From the NCBI GenBank assembly GCA_958299035.1, contig CATQJL010000112.1, positions 87,376,636 through 87,440,635 of the forward strand: a DNA stretch of 64,000 bases. The letters are read 5' to 3'. The position numbers were made by a program, and so were the translations under genes. The notes below the pieces were generated by a model that worked only from the letters and a program-made list of their open reading frames with translations, was not told the DNA's origin and did not search any database. Each line of letters opens with the position of its first letter. Within the stretch, counting starts at the first letter, position 1. Positions 53,601-64,000 of this stretch are shown in pieces. The DNA comes from Cylicocyclus nassatus. Lineage: Eukaryota > Nematoda > Chromadorea > Rhabditida > Strongylidae.

Positions 53601-54210
53601 ATGCGCAGAGATGCGTTCCTGCAAGAAATCGGCGCGGGACCCTTCCACATTCGGCGATTGTCCTCCACTCGGCAAAAGGCTAAAGTTTAAGGCTTTGGTC
53701 ATAATTTACCCGTGTTAGGCCCAGGGCCCGGCACGAGTCGGTTTCTAGGGTTTCTGAAAACGAAGTCTCCCTTGACTTTCGGAAGTTTTACGAAGTCCCC
53801 TTTGATCTACCAGCTTAGGAGAAGATGAAAACAAGAAAGGTTTACTAGTCTGAAAGAAAGGACGTAAGATAAGAGTGAAAATCCAAATTGGAGCTGAATA
53901 CTACGCATGCACAAGACTTTGGCATTAGAGCGCGATATTTAACAAATTGAGAAAAAATGAAGGCAAAAAACAAAGGCAAGGCTAATGAAAATGATATGAA
54001 AATGCTTTCATGCTCAGGGATAGATTTTTGATCGAGGAATCCGTCCATGCTAAAAAGATCCGAAACTTATGTGAAGTGACGAAAATACATGCTCCAGACG
54101 ATCTCAGATCGTCTAGTGGCCGTCTGGAGACGATCTAATTTTGAAAAACGTATTACTTCACATAAGTTTTCAAACCTTTTTACATAACTCTTTTGCAAAT
54201 AATTTTCAAT
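53601..54210. other. Short repeat fragments and a hairpin
   Basis: TTAGGCCCAGGGCCCGGCACG at about 53715 is a terminus also seen at 55210 (inverted) and 61898. A hairpin pairs about 54065-54118 with 54121-54178 (GAAACTTATGTGAAGTGACG-like arms, AGACGATCTCAGATCGTCT core). No gene. Confidence 0.5.
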
Positions 54211-54955
54211 GTACAGTCGAGTAGATTTCCTGCTTAATATAGTGTTCCTGCAGACGCGACAACGCTGGGGCGTCAATAATTGCTTAAGGAGTTCCCGAGC
54301 TAGTGTTTTCCTGTGTTTTCTTTGCTTATTCTATGCTTTTTAGGTGATTCGTCGCTGATAAAGAAGAAAAGGGTAAGTTAGAAAGTAGTTTCTGTTTTCT
54401 GAGATGTTTTATCATCGCATATTCACAGATATCCACATGGAAGCAGTTCGCGTCAGCTTCTTGTCTATTTTTTGTCATTTCATGTCTCTTTCTTCTTGTG
54501 AGGTACTTCTTTGAACGCTAGTGGGTTTTCACGATTGACTAATTGTCTTTATCACATGAAGTACTTGATTAAAATGCTATTTCTTGTGGATGAAAGCCGA
54601 AGTTGCTGCAAGACAAGCCAACTAGCGTTCAAAGAAACTCCTCACAAGAAGGAGGAGGTCTGAAAGAAGAAGTGACAGAAGAAAAGGAAGTGACAAAAAA
54701 ATAGACAAGAAGCTGACGCGAACTACTTCCATGTGGTTATCTGTGAATATGCGATGATAGAACTTCTCAGAAAACAGAAACTACTCTCTAACTTACCCTC
54801 TTCCTCTTTATCAGCAACGAATCAACTACAAAGCATGAAGTAAGCAAAAAAACACTAAAAAACACTAGCTCGGGAACTCGCAAGGCATTTATTGACGCCC
54901 CAGCGTTGTCGCGTCTGCAGGGACACTATATTAAGCAGGAAATCTACTCGACTGT
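54211..54955. mobile_element. 745-bp foldback element with ACAGTCGAGTAGAT ends
   Basis: ACAGTCGAGTAGATTTCCTG pairs with CAGGAAATCTACTCGACTGT, and the arms pair for about 300 bp each (GACAACGCTGGGGCGTCAAT; GAAGCAGTTCGCGTCAGCTT). The centre is near 54590. It shares termini with the short MITEs at 35140 and 48345 but has a different, longer interior. Confidence 0.88.
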
Positions 54956-55228
54956 ATACAGTTCAAATTTGGTGTCATATGCTTCTGTGTGCGCTGTAAA
55001 CAAGCAATTTGTTTATTTTAGCCTTGCTTTCAAATCGCGCGCACTTTTCGCCTTACACGATAGAGGACGTCAATCGTGTGATAACCTGTCCGAAAAGCTT
55101 GTGTTCGACTAAATGGCGCTTATTGTTGGTGCTCAGCCTCGCCTCGTCAAAAACGATATCTCTTTTGCTTTTTGCTCCAAAAACGAAGTCCAGCCTGCTT
55201 CCAGACGATCTGTGCCGGGCCCTGGTTA

Positions 55229-55588
55229 GGCCTCGGGCAGAGTTCACGCGATTTGAGTTTTCCAGCGCGACTAATCGTGACCGACTATCACAAACAAAAT
55301 ACAAAAAGATCGGCATGCAATGGTCTCGTAAGGCCCCGGGCAGACTTCACGCGATTTGATCGTCGCGACTGAATCGCGAGGAGACAACTGCTACAAATAC
55401 CATGTCGATCGACTTGCATTTCAGTTGTGATACTTTTCCAGCCCGAAATTTTTGAATGTGAAATGAAAATGAATGAAAATGTCGGCGATTTAGTCGCGAC
55501 GATCAAATCGCGTGAAGTCTGACCGGGGCCTAACACTTGTCTTGTGGCAATGAATCCCGATGAAATTGCATGAACTCTGCCCGAGGCC
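55229..55588. mobile_element. Harbinger-like MITE with a second copy nested inside
   Basis: The outer element has TTA at 55226-55228 and 55589-55591, with GGCCTCGGGCAGAGTTCACG ends. The inner element 55332-55530 has TAA flanks (55329-55331, 55531-55533) and GGCCCCGGGCAGACTTCACG ends. Both belong to the family at 15675 and 55979. Confidence 0.85.
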
Positions 55589-55915
55589 TTACCCGTGTTA
55601 TCGGTGTTACCAGTGTTACTCGTGTTACCAGTGTTACCCGTCTCTTACCCATGTTACCAGGTTACTCGTGTTATTCGTGTTATTAGTTAGTGTTACTAGG
55701 GTTACTAGTGTTACCGGTTTTATTAATGCTGAGTAATGAAATGATCACAAATACAGTCTCATTCTAGAACGCAACCTCACTGAATGATGGGTGACAATAG
55801 TAACAAGAATAGCACGAGTAACACTGATAACACCGGTAACACCAGTAACGCGAGTAACACTAGTAACACTGGTAACACCGATAACACGAGTAACACGAGT
55901 AACACGAGTAAAGTG
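55589..55915. repeat. Inverted pair of GTGTTACCA-type minisatellites
   Basis: 55592-55725 is built of about 9-12-bp GTGTTACCAGT/GTGTTACTCGT units. 55785-55912 is built of the complementary GTAACACCAGTAACACGAG units. Together they form a large hairpin around a unique loop of about 60 bp. The short Asn/Thr/Ser ORF here is a translation of the repeat. Confidence 0.88.
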
Positions 55916-55978
55916 TGGCCACCTAAAGTTGCGATAGGCTGCATCTCAAGGCATTACAGCCCGTAGCTCCCCGCTGAG

Positions 55979-56177
55979 GCCCCGGGCAGACTTCACGCGA
56001 CTTAATCGTCACGATCTAATCGCCAAGATTTCCATTCATTTTCATTTCACATTCAAAAATTTCGGGCTGGTAAGGTATCACAACCGAATGCAAGTTGATC
56101 GGCATGGAATGATGTTGTAACAGTTGTCTCGTCGCGACTCAGTCGCGACGATCGAATCGCGTGAAGTCTGCCCGGGG
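55979..56177. mobile_element. Harbinger-like MITE
   Basis: GGCCCCGGGCAGACTTCACG ends with the ATCGTCGCGA nested palindrome; TAA follows, TGA precedes. The interior matches 15675-15877 closely (TTTCATTTCACATTCAAAAA). Confidence 0.85.
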
Positions 56178-56751
56178 CCTAAGGCGGAACCCACACCGAA
56201 AAATTCCTCAACCATCCACACCACGATTGCTACCCTTGATGTGCGCTTTGACCTGCAACATGCGTGGCTAATATGTTGGCAACGTGCATCATGTTGACCT
56301 CAAGACTCCCAACCAAGACGTTGCTCATATGTTGCTGTATGTTGCCAATCTGCAAGCCATTCATGTCACATGCAGAGCAAGGATAGCGGTATTCGTGGTG
56401 CAATGACCTCAATCAACATAAGTTGCTCCAAAACATACCGACACTCCAGAATTATGTTACAGCTGTATTTCAAGAGGCCTTTAACCTCGTCGGTGCCATC
56501 CCTGAGAGCCTTCATCAGTCCCGACGCTTCTGCAAAGCGAAAGCATGACATAGGGGAGACCCATCATTCAGAACTGTTTCAAGGTTCATGAATGAAGTAG
56601 AAGGTTATATAAAAAAATGCGACTCAAGTTTTAGGACAACAATCCTGGTTCGCCGAAGGAGTGCCTGCCACGCTGCTGACATGGTGCGCGTGCGTCTCTA
56701 CTTACGCTTTCACCTACTAACGGTATAGAATTTTTTGAAATAGAATTCTAT
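56178..56751. other. CTAACATG-family MITE and unclassified sequence
   Basis: GGCTAATATGTTGGCAACGTGCATCATGTT ... TATGTTGCCAATCTGC at about 56266-56355 is a member of the CTAACATGTTTGC palindrome family, shown here with one mismatch run. 56360-56750 has no supported gene. Confidence 0.45.
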
Positions 56752-56925
56752 GATCGGCTCCCAGATTCGTGTGGAGGTGTACTGCAGACTTTGCCTGATA
56801 ACACATGTAAACTTGCTAAACCTCCACGTCATAGCATTGCTTTTCGTAATCTCTTGCTAGCAAAAACCGCCACGCGGTGAGTTGGCAAGACTCCACCTCC
56901 ACACGAATCTGGGAGCCGATTATAT
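56752..56925. mobile_element. GTGTGGAGG-end foldback MITE
   Basis: Ends ATCGGCTCCCAGATTCGTG / complement, with GCAAAAACCGCCACGCGG inside. Compared with 48795-48968 it is an inverted near-identical copy. Confidence 0.85.
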
Positions 56926-57017
56926 GTATAAATTCCTGAGATCCTTAAAATCATCGTAATGAGGCCCATTAGCTGCCATTGACGCGTTCACACAGAAGCA
57001 TGGGTAGCGGAGACTAT

Positions 57018-58142
57018 GGGCCGCATGCATTAACATCCCCGCTGGGGAGGAAATCGCAGGTTGAAAGAAAGCTTCATACCTTGAAGCTCCAGATACCTAG
57101 ATTTCACACTGTGTACCTATCAGTAAGTATTCTCACCATCCTCCACTATGAACATATTGAACAGAAGCGAGAAGGTATACAAGCAGCATTTTCCAGCTTT
57201 TTGTAGGATCTCTTGGTAATCCCCGGGGGATGGTCGTCTACTCTTTGAAGTCATTTTTCTTTCTTCAAAGTTAGTGAAAAGGTCCCAAAGTTGTATTGCT
57301 TATCTAATCCAACAGTGCTAAGTATGTTGCTGATAAGAACTAATGTTTAGATTCATGAAATTTTCGATGAACCACAGGTCGAAAGTTGGGGTTTATCGGA
57401 AATTTCAATATTTCGGGAACTCATTTGTTCTCATCAGCAATATACTTAGCACTGTTGGATCAGATAATCAACTTTTAAATGTTTTCACTCTAAAGAAAGA
57501 GAAATGACTTCAAAGAATGAACGATCGTCCCCCGAGGATCATCAGGAGATCATACAAAAAGCTGAAAAATGGACTTGTACAGTTTCTTGCTCTGTTCAAT
57601 ATGTTCATGGGGAAGGATAGTCGGAATACTTAAGGAGGTAGACAACGTAAAATCCAGATATCTGGAACTTCAGGATATAAAGCTTTTCTTTTTTGTGTTC
57701 CCCTGTCCAGCGGGTGTTAAAGGCAGTGGATGGCAAAACTCAACAACTCAGGATTTCAATGCGATAGGTTCCTTATCGCCCAAGTATGAAAACAGTGCAA
57801 TCCTGGTTGCACAGCATGCCTTCCCTGCCGAGAAAATGGCTCTCAAACTTACACGTGCAGGCCAATCTTACACGCTCCCGGACGAGTTGGCAAATTCCTT
57901 CCCACCATTGGAGGCTGCCCGCCGCAATGCTATAATCATTGGGTGCCGCAACGATCCAGCATCATCAGCCTTGCTCGACTCGTCCAATCCCGAAGGGAAG
58001 GGCATTGAAAAACACTCGTTTTTGCCGTTTTCAAGCTCGCAGAAGTGGATTTTCGGGATCAGCATATTGAATAACTCCAGGTAAGCGAAAATCTGACTAG
58101 GTTGAGAATTGCCGAGCCACTGCCTTTAATGCATGCGGCCCT
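57018..58142. mobile_element. GGGCCGCATGC foldback element with a nested GGCAGTGG MITE
   Basis: Left end GGGCCGCATGCATTAACATC; right end ATGCATGCGGCCC. The inner hairpin TCCAACAGTGCTAA / TTAGCACTGTTGGA (57309-57323 and 57450-57466) matches the element 25620-26317. Near its right end a TTAAAGGCAGTGG-ended MITE (57719-58128) is inserted. The 171-aa ORF 57569-58084 crosses the junction of the two and is not a gene. Confidence 0.75.
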
Positions 58143-58456
58143 CTATGTCGCCGAGAGTGGGAGGGTCCTGCGCGGACAATGCAGCAGATACTCAACCTGT
58201 GCATATATTGGAATGTGTATTTGTTGCAGATGTTCGGCGGGACCTCCCATTATCGGCGACATCCTGCCCTACCCCAGAAGCACCAAGGTTTGAGGAATTT
58301 GGAAAAGCGCGCCAACGGCAGCGGAAAGATATGGGAGGCTTGTGAAGCGGTACCTTTGCCACTGTGATAAAGACCACTGTTAAGTATGCAATTTGAATAC
58401 GGTAGTCGATTATGCAATCCTAACTTTCCCATATGTAGTTGCTTTTTGACATCACA

Positions 58457-58890
58457 TATATGATCGACTCCCAGATTCGTGTGGAGGTGTATTGCAGGCT
58501 TTGCCTGATAAAGGCTGAAATTGTTATCGTCGTCTCTCCGGTGTACGTTGGGCGGAGCTTTTGCGGACATTTGGACACGTTGGTAAACTTGTTAATTCTC
58601 AACTGCAAAGCAGTATTCTTTGTAATCTCTCGTTACCAATTCCGCCACGTATGACAACAGCATATATGCGTGGCAGTTTAGAGAGTACAAAGAACCATGC
58701 TTTGCAGAGAGGTTTAACAAGTCACCAACGTGTTCAAATGTCCGCAAATGCTCCGCCCAACGTACACCGGGGAGACGACGATACCTACCTCCACGTTGTA
58801 GCATTGCTTTTCGTACTCTCTCGCTAGCAAAGATCGCCACGCTGTGAGTTGGCAAGACACCACCTCCACACGAATATGGAAACCGACGAT
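58457..58890. mobile_element. GTGTGGAGG MITE interrupted by another palindrome
   Basis: The outer ends CCCAGATTCGTGTGGAGG / CCTCCACACGAATATGG flank an inner palindrome (about 58520-58790) with CGTCTCTCCGGTGTACGTTG arms. The interior duplicates no other element in the window. Confidence 0.75.
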
Positions 58891-59061
58891 ACAGACTTGA
58901 AAACACCTAGTTGGAATTTCGGGTAAGAGAGCTGTGATTATTTCACAGAACAATGCCGGAACATTTGTTCTCCTTTGTTTCTGGTTTTTCTGTTTGCAAT
59001 GATTACCTAATTAACGTCACGTTTGTCAGAAACATCAGTACAATAAGAAATGAAATCATAC

Positions 59062-59384
59062 CATCAAGCGAAGTAGGAATCTGAGGATAGAGTGAGCTGA
59101 CGTCTTCCATATAATGCAAAGACATTTTCTCCTAAAATATTAAACAATAAGAAAAATCAGAATTGCAAACTTCAAACGAAAAGCCATGTTTTCAAGTAAT
59201 AGCTAACCAAATAAGAATTCAAGAAAAAAAACGGATAAATTGAGTCGGTTTTCGTCTTCACAGAGTAGGACTAGCTGTCGCTGGATAGGAAGAATGACCC
59301 TCGCCATTTCATGCACCGTTGCCAAACATAAAGAAAGATGTCGTCAGAAACGGAATGATTTCAGTGCAATGAACACCGAACAAT
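59062..59384 (-). CDS. Coding-like exons of an unidentified gene
   Basis: Exon 59062-59131 (after ATTTTAG, before GTATGA) reads EKMSLHYMEDVSSLYPQIPT. The upstream piece, about 59220-59384, starts after GTTGACAG and reads LFGVHCTEIIPFLTTS. One base of frame is then lost near 59340, and it continues as VHEMARVILPIQRQLVLLCE. Codon pattern, splice signals and lack of repeats argue for a real gene. I do not recognise the family. The shift may be a sequence error, as in the ASPM gene. Confidence 0.4.
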
Positions 59385-60025
59385 CTGTCAACGCAAAGAA
59401 TGTGAGGCAAAAGCATCATATTTGATTTCTTCGTAAAAATTATAAGACAAGCGACATGCTGATTCCCACGTGTGTACAGGAAGAAAACGAAATGTTCAGT
59501 GTGATCGTGGAAGCATAAGAAGGGTGTGATAAGAGCTGTATAAAATTTTAAGGGATATCTGTATTGGCATCATTCTAATGTACACGTTAACGAATATGAA
59601 TGGGGACATCGATAATTGCCTTCGGCATTGACTAGAAGGAGCTTCCAAGATAAACAGCATCGATCAAACCTAACAGCCTTAGAGCACGAATTAAATATAT
59701 CGACAAAAAGCCAATGATAGATGTGACGAAGGCGATGTGAATTATCTGTACTTACAAGGAATCAGAGAAAGGTGGAAAAAAATCCAAAAAGGAATCTGAA
59801 TTCGGTGCGCATTTTTGGGCTAAATGTTCTGTCATTTAATTGAGACTGAGACTCGACTAGAATTTGCACACGTTGTGAAACAAACTTAATTGTGTGGCTG
59901 ACAAGTTCATACTTGTTCTTTCTTAGCCGCAAAAGTGAATATTCGTAGATGAGAGCACAGCAATAAACATGTCAACCACGCCTTTCAGCTGTTTTGAAAA
60001 TGTTGCAAAGCATGCTCGATCCTTC
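59385..60025. other. No supported gene
   Basis: AT-rich sequence. Short coding-like runs on the minus strand could be further exons of 59062-59384 but have no defensible borders. Confidence 0.3.
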
Positions 60026-60420
60026 TAGCCGCTGGATAAATTATAACAGTTCAATGCATCATGTCTTTTGCGCACTTTGGTAAGGCCTAAAATACCTCGC
60101 GCGATTCTGGTCGCTGCGCGATTTGGCACAACAGCGGCTCTTCGTAATTCGTCGTTAATGCGCTGCCTTTGGCCAGAACTTGCTCAGTTTGCAACAACTT
60201 ACAGTCGAGTAGATTTAGCGGTAAATATAGTGTGCTTGCACAGAAGGTGAAATGCGGTGAAATTTGCGCGTGAACAAGTAGCCACGCCAGTGCTGCGGGC
60301 ATCGTGCGCGCGCAATTGGCCGGCGTCACAGTCGAAGCTATTTCTTCACGCGCAAATTTTACCGCATTTCACCTTCTGTGCAAGCACACTATATTTACCG
60401 CTAAATCTACTCGACTGTAC
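60026..60420. repeat. Second copy of the composite MITE unit
   Basis: 60026-60330 repeats 48166-48475 with few differences, including both MITE fragments and their junction. The ACAGTCGAG palindrome is complete to about 60420. Confidence 0.8.
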
Positions 60421-60529
60421 ACAAGCTGCCCAAATATGCGTCCGAGAAGTACGCATGATAAATTTATAGAAATCTGGCAAATCGCCAAGTCGTGTGAAAG
60501 TGGCGATTCGGCCGAATCGCGTGAGGTAT

Positions 60530-60790
60530 GCCTTAGGCCTAAGGCATACCTCACGCGATTTTAGTCACCGCGCGATTTGGCACTGCGACGACTCTCCATA
60601 GCTGGTCGTAAATGCACTTTGATTGGGCCAGACTTGCTGTGTTTGTTACAATTTACAGAATCTACGCACCCATGCATCTGAGAGCTTCGCATGCTTAATC
60701 TCTAGACATCTGGCAAATCGCCAAGTCGCGAGGATGTAGCGATTTCGCGAAATCGCGAGAGGTATGCCTTAGGCCTTAGGCCTAAAGTTT
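60530..60790. mobile_element. GGCATACCTCACGCGATT MITE
   Basis: The left end TTAGGCCTAAGGCATACCTC (from about 60533) pairs with GAGGTATGCCTTAGGCCTTA on the right. TTA/TAA occur at the borders and the word GGCCTAA is repeated. A partial fragment of the same family just to its left (about 60480-60535) faces it. PIF/Harbinger-like by flanks. Confidence 0.65.
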
Positions 60791-60799
60791 TGACTGTAG

Positions 60800-60950
60800 A
60801 ATAAGCACAGTGCCTCGAAGATTGCCTTCTATCAATGGTAACAAGCTTGAGCTTGTTGATGACGTGTGTGCGGAGTTTTCGAGTCTCCCGGTCTCAAATG
60901 GATATGGCCTCACACATTATCATGGTCCTGCTTTCAGCCACCCATTGTGA
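60800..60950 (+). CDS. Possible last exon of an unidentified plus-strand gene
   Basis: After TTGACTGTAG the frame reads STVPRRLPSINGNKLELVDD, then VCAEFSSLPVSNGYGLTHYH, ending at TGA 60948-60950. It has protein-like composition and a fitting acceptor, but no upstream exon was identified; a MITE lies directly before it. Confidence 0.35.
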
Positions 60951-62880
60951 CAGTTCGCCTTTTTAGATTACACAAGTAGTTTGGAGTTCGTTCTTGTGAA
61001 GCAGTGAATGCCATCATCCATTCTGTGACTAGGATACTGGAGCACGCTCCTGCATACATTGTTCAGCTCAAACATGTCCTTTCGAGATTTCAAGTACCCT
61101 AGTTTCACGAGTGCAGGGCTCCTAAATTGCAGAGTCGTTTGCATCAGCGGTCGCGCGACCGCGTCGGCCCGGGCATCAATGGCGCCGCCTCGATTCGATG
61201 GCGCCGGCACCGGCAAAATGGTGAATATAGTGAATGCGAATAATAGCTCAGCCGCTTCGCTGTGCCTCGCGAAACGGTCGCTGTGCCTCATGATTCCTTG
61301 GGTAATGGGCAGGACGGCGGTTCCTTTTCTCGCGAAATCTTTGGAGCATGGTCAAGCTTGGAGTGTGGCATGCCACAGCTGCAAGGTCGTATTGAGGGGT
61401 GGAGAGAGGGAGGGGTTATTATCGAGGTGAGCTGATGTGCGGATAACATGATATTCGTCAACACGTTTCGGATCGCGAAATCGCGCGCGGCGAAAAAGAG
61501 GGTACTTTCAGCCGTTAGCCAACAAAGGGACCTTAATTCCTAAACTGTGTGCCACATCTGTATTCAGCATATTAGATAAGATCCATACCCAAACTTCTGA
61601 GTGAATTCGAAGTGTTTGAATTTTGTCGCCTGAGAAGGGACATCTGTGCTTTCCTGAAAGATAGGAACAAGAACTCAGTTTCTAATTGTATCCAAAAGTA
61701 TCTATGTTGTACACGATACACATCACTACTGGAGCTACGGTTTTTCTTTTTGATTTCGAAGCAAAGAAAAGTTACGACGTCGCACGCGTCGTTCGCGTTG
61801 CCGCACTTCGTTGCAACTGTTGTTCGAATTGTCCTCATATCTTCTAAACACATATCGGCGGCACAGCCTTACAGAGTCATTTGAAAAGGAGGAGCTTAGG
61901 CCAGGGCCCGGCACGAGGTGAGCAAATGACAAGCTGGAAATCGCTTTGGGGCCAAAAAGCAAAGGGGATATCGTTTTTGCGGGATCCGGGGCTGAGCCCC
62001 GGAAGAGAATTCTAAGTGCAAGCAAATGAAGGTCGAATCATGCTTACCCTATACATTTAATTCATCGGAGAATAGTTTTCATAAACCTCAACGCACAGCA
62101 GACTTCGCGCACACTACGCCGCGTTGCCGCATTGCCGCGTGCGCGACGTCGCATGAGCGATGCCGTTGAACAGCATGATTACATGATCAGTTCTCAATGC
62201 AGGAGTAATGATATAGCACCAAATTACGTAAGCGAACAAAGAGAGGGTAGTAGAAACAAAGCATAAAATGTTATGAAAGACTTCTGTGAATGGGACGTGT
62301 AATAAGCCTTTTTTCCAACAAAGAAGCAAAACTGGTAAATGAGGAGAACATGATTTCAAATGGCTCGTTTGCAGCGCACAGATGACCATACGGTATGAAA
62401 TACATGAACACGGGCCTGCAGGGCTTATTTCAGAAGTTTTATTGAAAAATTATGTGAATGAAGGTTGTGGCAAGCTTTTTTCTGAAAATTTTGCGCTACC
62501 AAAGAAATGGAAAAATGGCTCGTTTGCAACGCAGAGGTAACGAAATCGCGCGGGATTCGGTGTGTGTATGCGCAGTAGGACTAAGTAACTAAGTGTGAAA
62601 TATTATGAAAAACTTATGTGAATGAAAAGTTTCCTTAACTAATTTCCAAATTAGGTCGGCATTTGCCGACCTAATTCCCACCTGAGGTCGGCAAAACTCT
62701 CAGTTCACATAATTTTTTTCAAAATTTTTACATAAATCTGTTGTTCACCTAAAGTTTACTATATGGTGAGATTTTGGTTCCGAAACTCCTCCTCTTGTCT
62801 TTGTTAAAGCCCAAAATCGCATCAGCAGCCTAGCTTTCTAAGATGGAAAGCGCGCCCCAGTCAATCGATACGCGCGGGAA
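60951..62880. other. Unresolved interval, weak coding-like stretches and degenerate repeats
   Basis: A plus frame at 61580-61884 (EFEVFEFCRLRRDICAFLKD) and a minus frame at 60968-61160 (LVKLGYLKSRKDMFELNNVC) look partly coding but lack borders. TTAGGCCAGGGCCCGGCACG at about 61898 is a repeat terminus. 62265-62650 contains three degenerate direct copies of an ATTATGAAAAACTTATGTGA/GGCTCGTTTGCA unit. A small hairpin GGTCGGCATTTGCCGACC lies at 62654-62671. Confidence 0.35.
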
Positions 62881-62902
62881 CGGCGTCTCTCAGTCCTTTG
62901 GG

Positions 62903-63434
62903 TTGTTTCAGACTGCCGCACTGACCGCAGCAGACTGCAGCAGACGCAGCTGACGGCATCTGACCGCACTGACTGCTGCAGACTGCAGCAGACTGCATGA
63001 CCGCACTGACCGCAAGGGCCGCACAAATCGCTGCATCCTTCGTAAAGATGGAGAGGATAAATAGTTGTAGCCCAAACAATCAACAACAATATATGCCTAA
63101 CCCAAAAGGCAACATGAGCGAGAGTAAAACAGGTATACGCAATAAATGAGGAATAAGAACAAATACGAGTATACCAAAGAAAAACAACCGCCAAAATCTG
63201 ATTGAGAAGATTAAGTCAGGACGTATGAACTTCCTAGGCGTAAATCACGGTGTTTTGACGTAATCGCATTTGTTTTCTCTTTTAAGAAAGGATGCAGCAA
63301 TCTGTGCGGTCGTTGCGATCAGTGCGGTCAGCTGCAGTCTGCCGCAGTCTGCTGCAGTCAGTGCGGTCACTGCAGTCTGCTGCACTCTGCTGCGGTCAGT
63401 GCAGTCAGCTGCAGTCAGTGCGGCAGTATGAAAC
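62903..63434. repeat. Foldback with CTGCAGTC minisatellite arms
   Basis: The left array (62903-63037; CTGCAGCAGACTGCAGCAGA, TGACCGCACTGACCGCA) and right array (63287-63434; CTGCAGTCAGTGCGGTC) are inverted copies of about 10-bp units. Both ends carry GTTTCAGACTGCCGCACTGA or its inverse, and GGATGCAGC marks the inner borders. The loop of about 250 bp is unique sequence. Confidence 0.88.
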
Positions 63435-64000
63435 AACCCCATGCCTGCGTTCCTTTGATATTTTTCATTCCTTCATCATTTTCCTTGCTTATTCTTCTTC
63501 CTGTTTTCTACCTTGATACAGGTGAGGAGTAATTAGAGCAATTTGAGCATTTTGGGCGCTTTTGAGCGCTTTTAGGCGAAGTGTGGCCGGTGCTCTCGTT
63601 CCACAAGCACAAAGCGCATAGGTGCGATGGGGTGAGCAAATGCTCACCCCCCCTTCACTTTCGAGGCCGGGCTACCCCCCCCCCCCTTCACCTGGGACTG
63701 AGGAAAAAAAAATTTCAGGTGAGGAAGTAGTGCATGCGAAAATAAAAACTTATGTGATATAAAAAATACAATTTCAGGGAAATTATGGAACGCAGAATTT
63801 AATGAACATAGTTGCGACAGAACAATACATGGACAATGGTCAATAGCAAATATTCAACAGCTTATGGCGCTGATGGACAGCTTATTTGGCATTTACACCT
63901 GTAGATAATGTGCTATGATTGTGATTTATTGTCGCAAATAAATTTATTGCGGTATATGGAGTGCAATAAACGAATTAAATGTTTAATTGTGCCGTTTGAA
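63435..64000. other. Right edge, dispersed repeat, no gene
   Basis: 63620-63705 contains an inverted copy of the GTGAAGGGGGT repeat of 7610-7700 with long poly-C runs. The rest is AT-rich with no coding signal. Confidence 0.45.

Noticed and set aside
55589..55915. CRISPR-like repeat array
   Set aside because: Units are contiguous without spacers and form an inverted minisatellite; the genome is eukaryotic.
57569..58084. 171-aa plus-strand ORF
   Set aside because: Its first half lies in one foldback element and its second half in a nested MITE; no homologous domain is seen.
61059..61430. 123-aa plus-strand ORF
   Set aside because: It competes with an equally long minus frame over the same bases; there is no motif or splice support for either.

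Overview
The window looks like nuclear DNA of a nematode, most likely a strongylid-type (clade V) parasitic worm. The evidence is short exons with TTTCAG-like acceptors, one certain conserved eukaryotic gene, an RTE-type retrotransposon, a tRNA-derived SINE, and very dense nested MITEs and foldback elements. This organism call is inference; no rRNA or mitochondrial marker is present.

Genes. (1) 1-4714, minus strand: the middle of an ASPM (abnormal spindle) homologue that runs off the left edge. Its CH-domain exons are clear but carry one homopolymer frameshift and one nonsense codon. (2) 8617-12387, minus strand: a run of coding exons of unrecognised function with three frameshifts and one stop. 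(3) 15142-38141, plus strand: Integrator subunit 4 (INTS4), spread over 23 kb in at least 24 exons. I read it from ATG to stop, with phase-consistent joins at nearly every exon and one GC-AG intron. (4) 46249-46675, minus strand: an exon of an acidic C2H2 zinc-finger-like protein, with a possible further exon at 45130-45187. (5) 59-61 kb: short coding-like exons of unidentified genes. ASPM and INTS4 are housekeeping genes of mitosis and snRNA 3'-end processing. Nothing ties them together functionally.

Mobile DNA fills most of the rest. It includes a nested foldback complex (59-2442), a 434-bp Helitron-like element with exact ends (3530-3963), two mariner/Tc1-like foldback MITEs (6070-6697, 7819-8508), many PIF/Harbinger-like MITEs with TTA/TAA target duplications, a 2.46-kb palindrome (33880-36343), and a full-length RTE-like retrotransposon with 17-bp target duplications (41126-44318) inserted into a foldback element. 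A decayed Merlin (IS1595/IS1016-type) DDE transposase (about 49810-50760) lies within long inverted repeats built of about 125-bp tandem units. A BEL/Pao-like LTR element with 5-bp target duplications (51378-53203) is inserted in one of those arrays.

The recurring structural theme is foldback elements whose arms are minisatellites (10, 23, about 9, about 10 and 125 bp units), and elements inserted inside the arms or loops of other elements. This architecture is the most unusual thing in the window. No bacterial-style operon, CRISPR array, rRNA or stand-alone tRNA gene was found.
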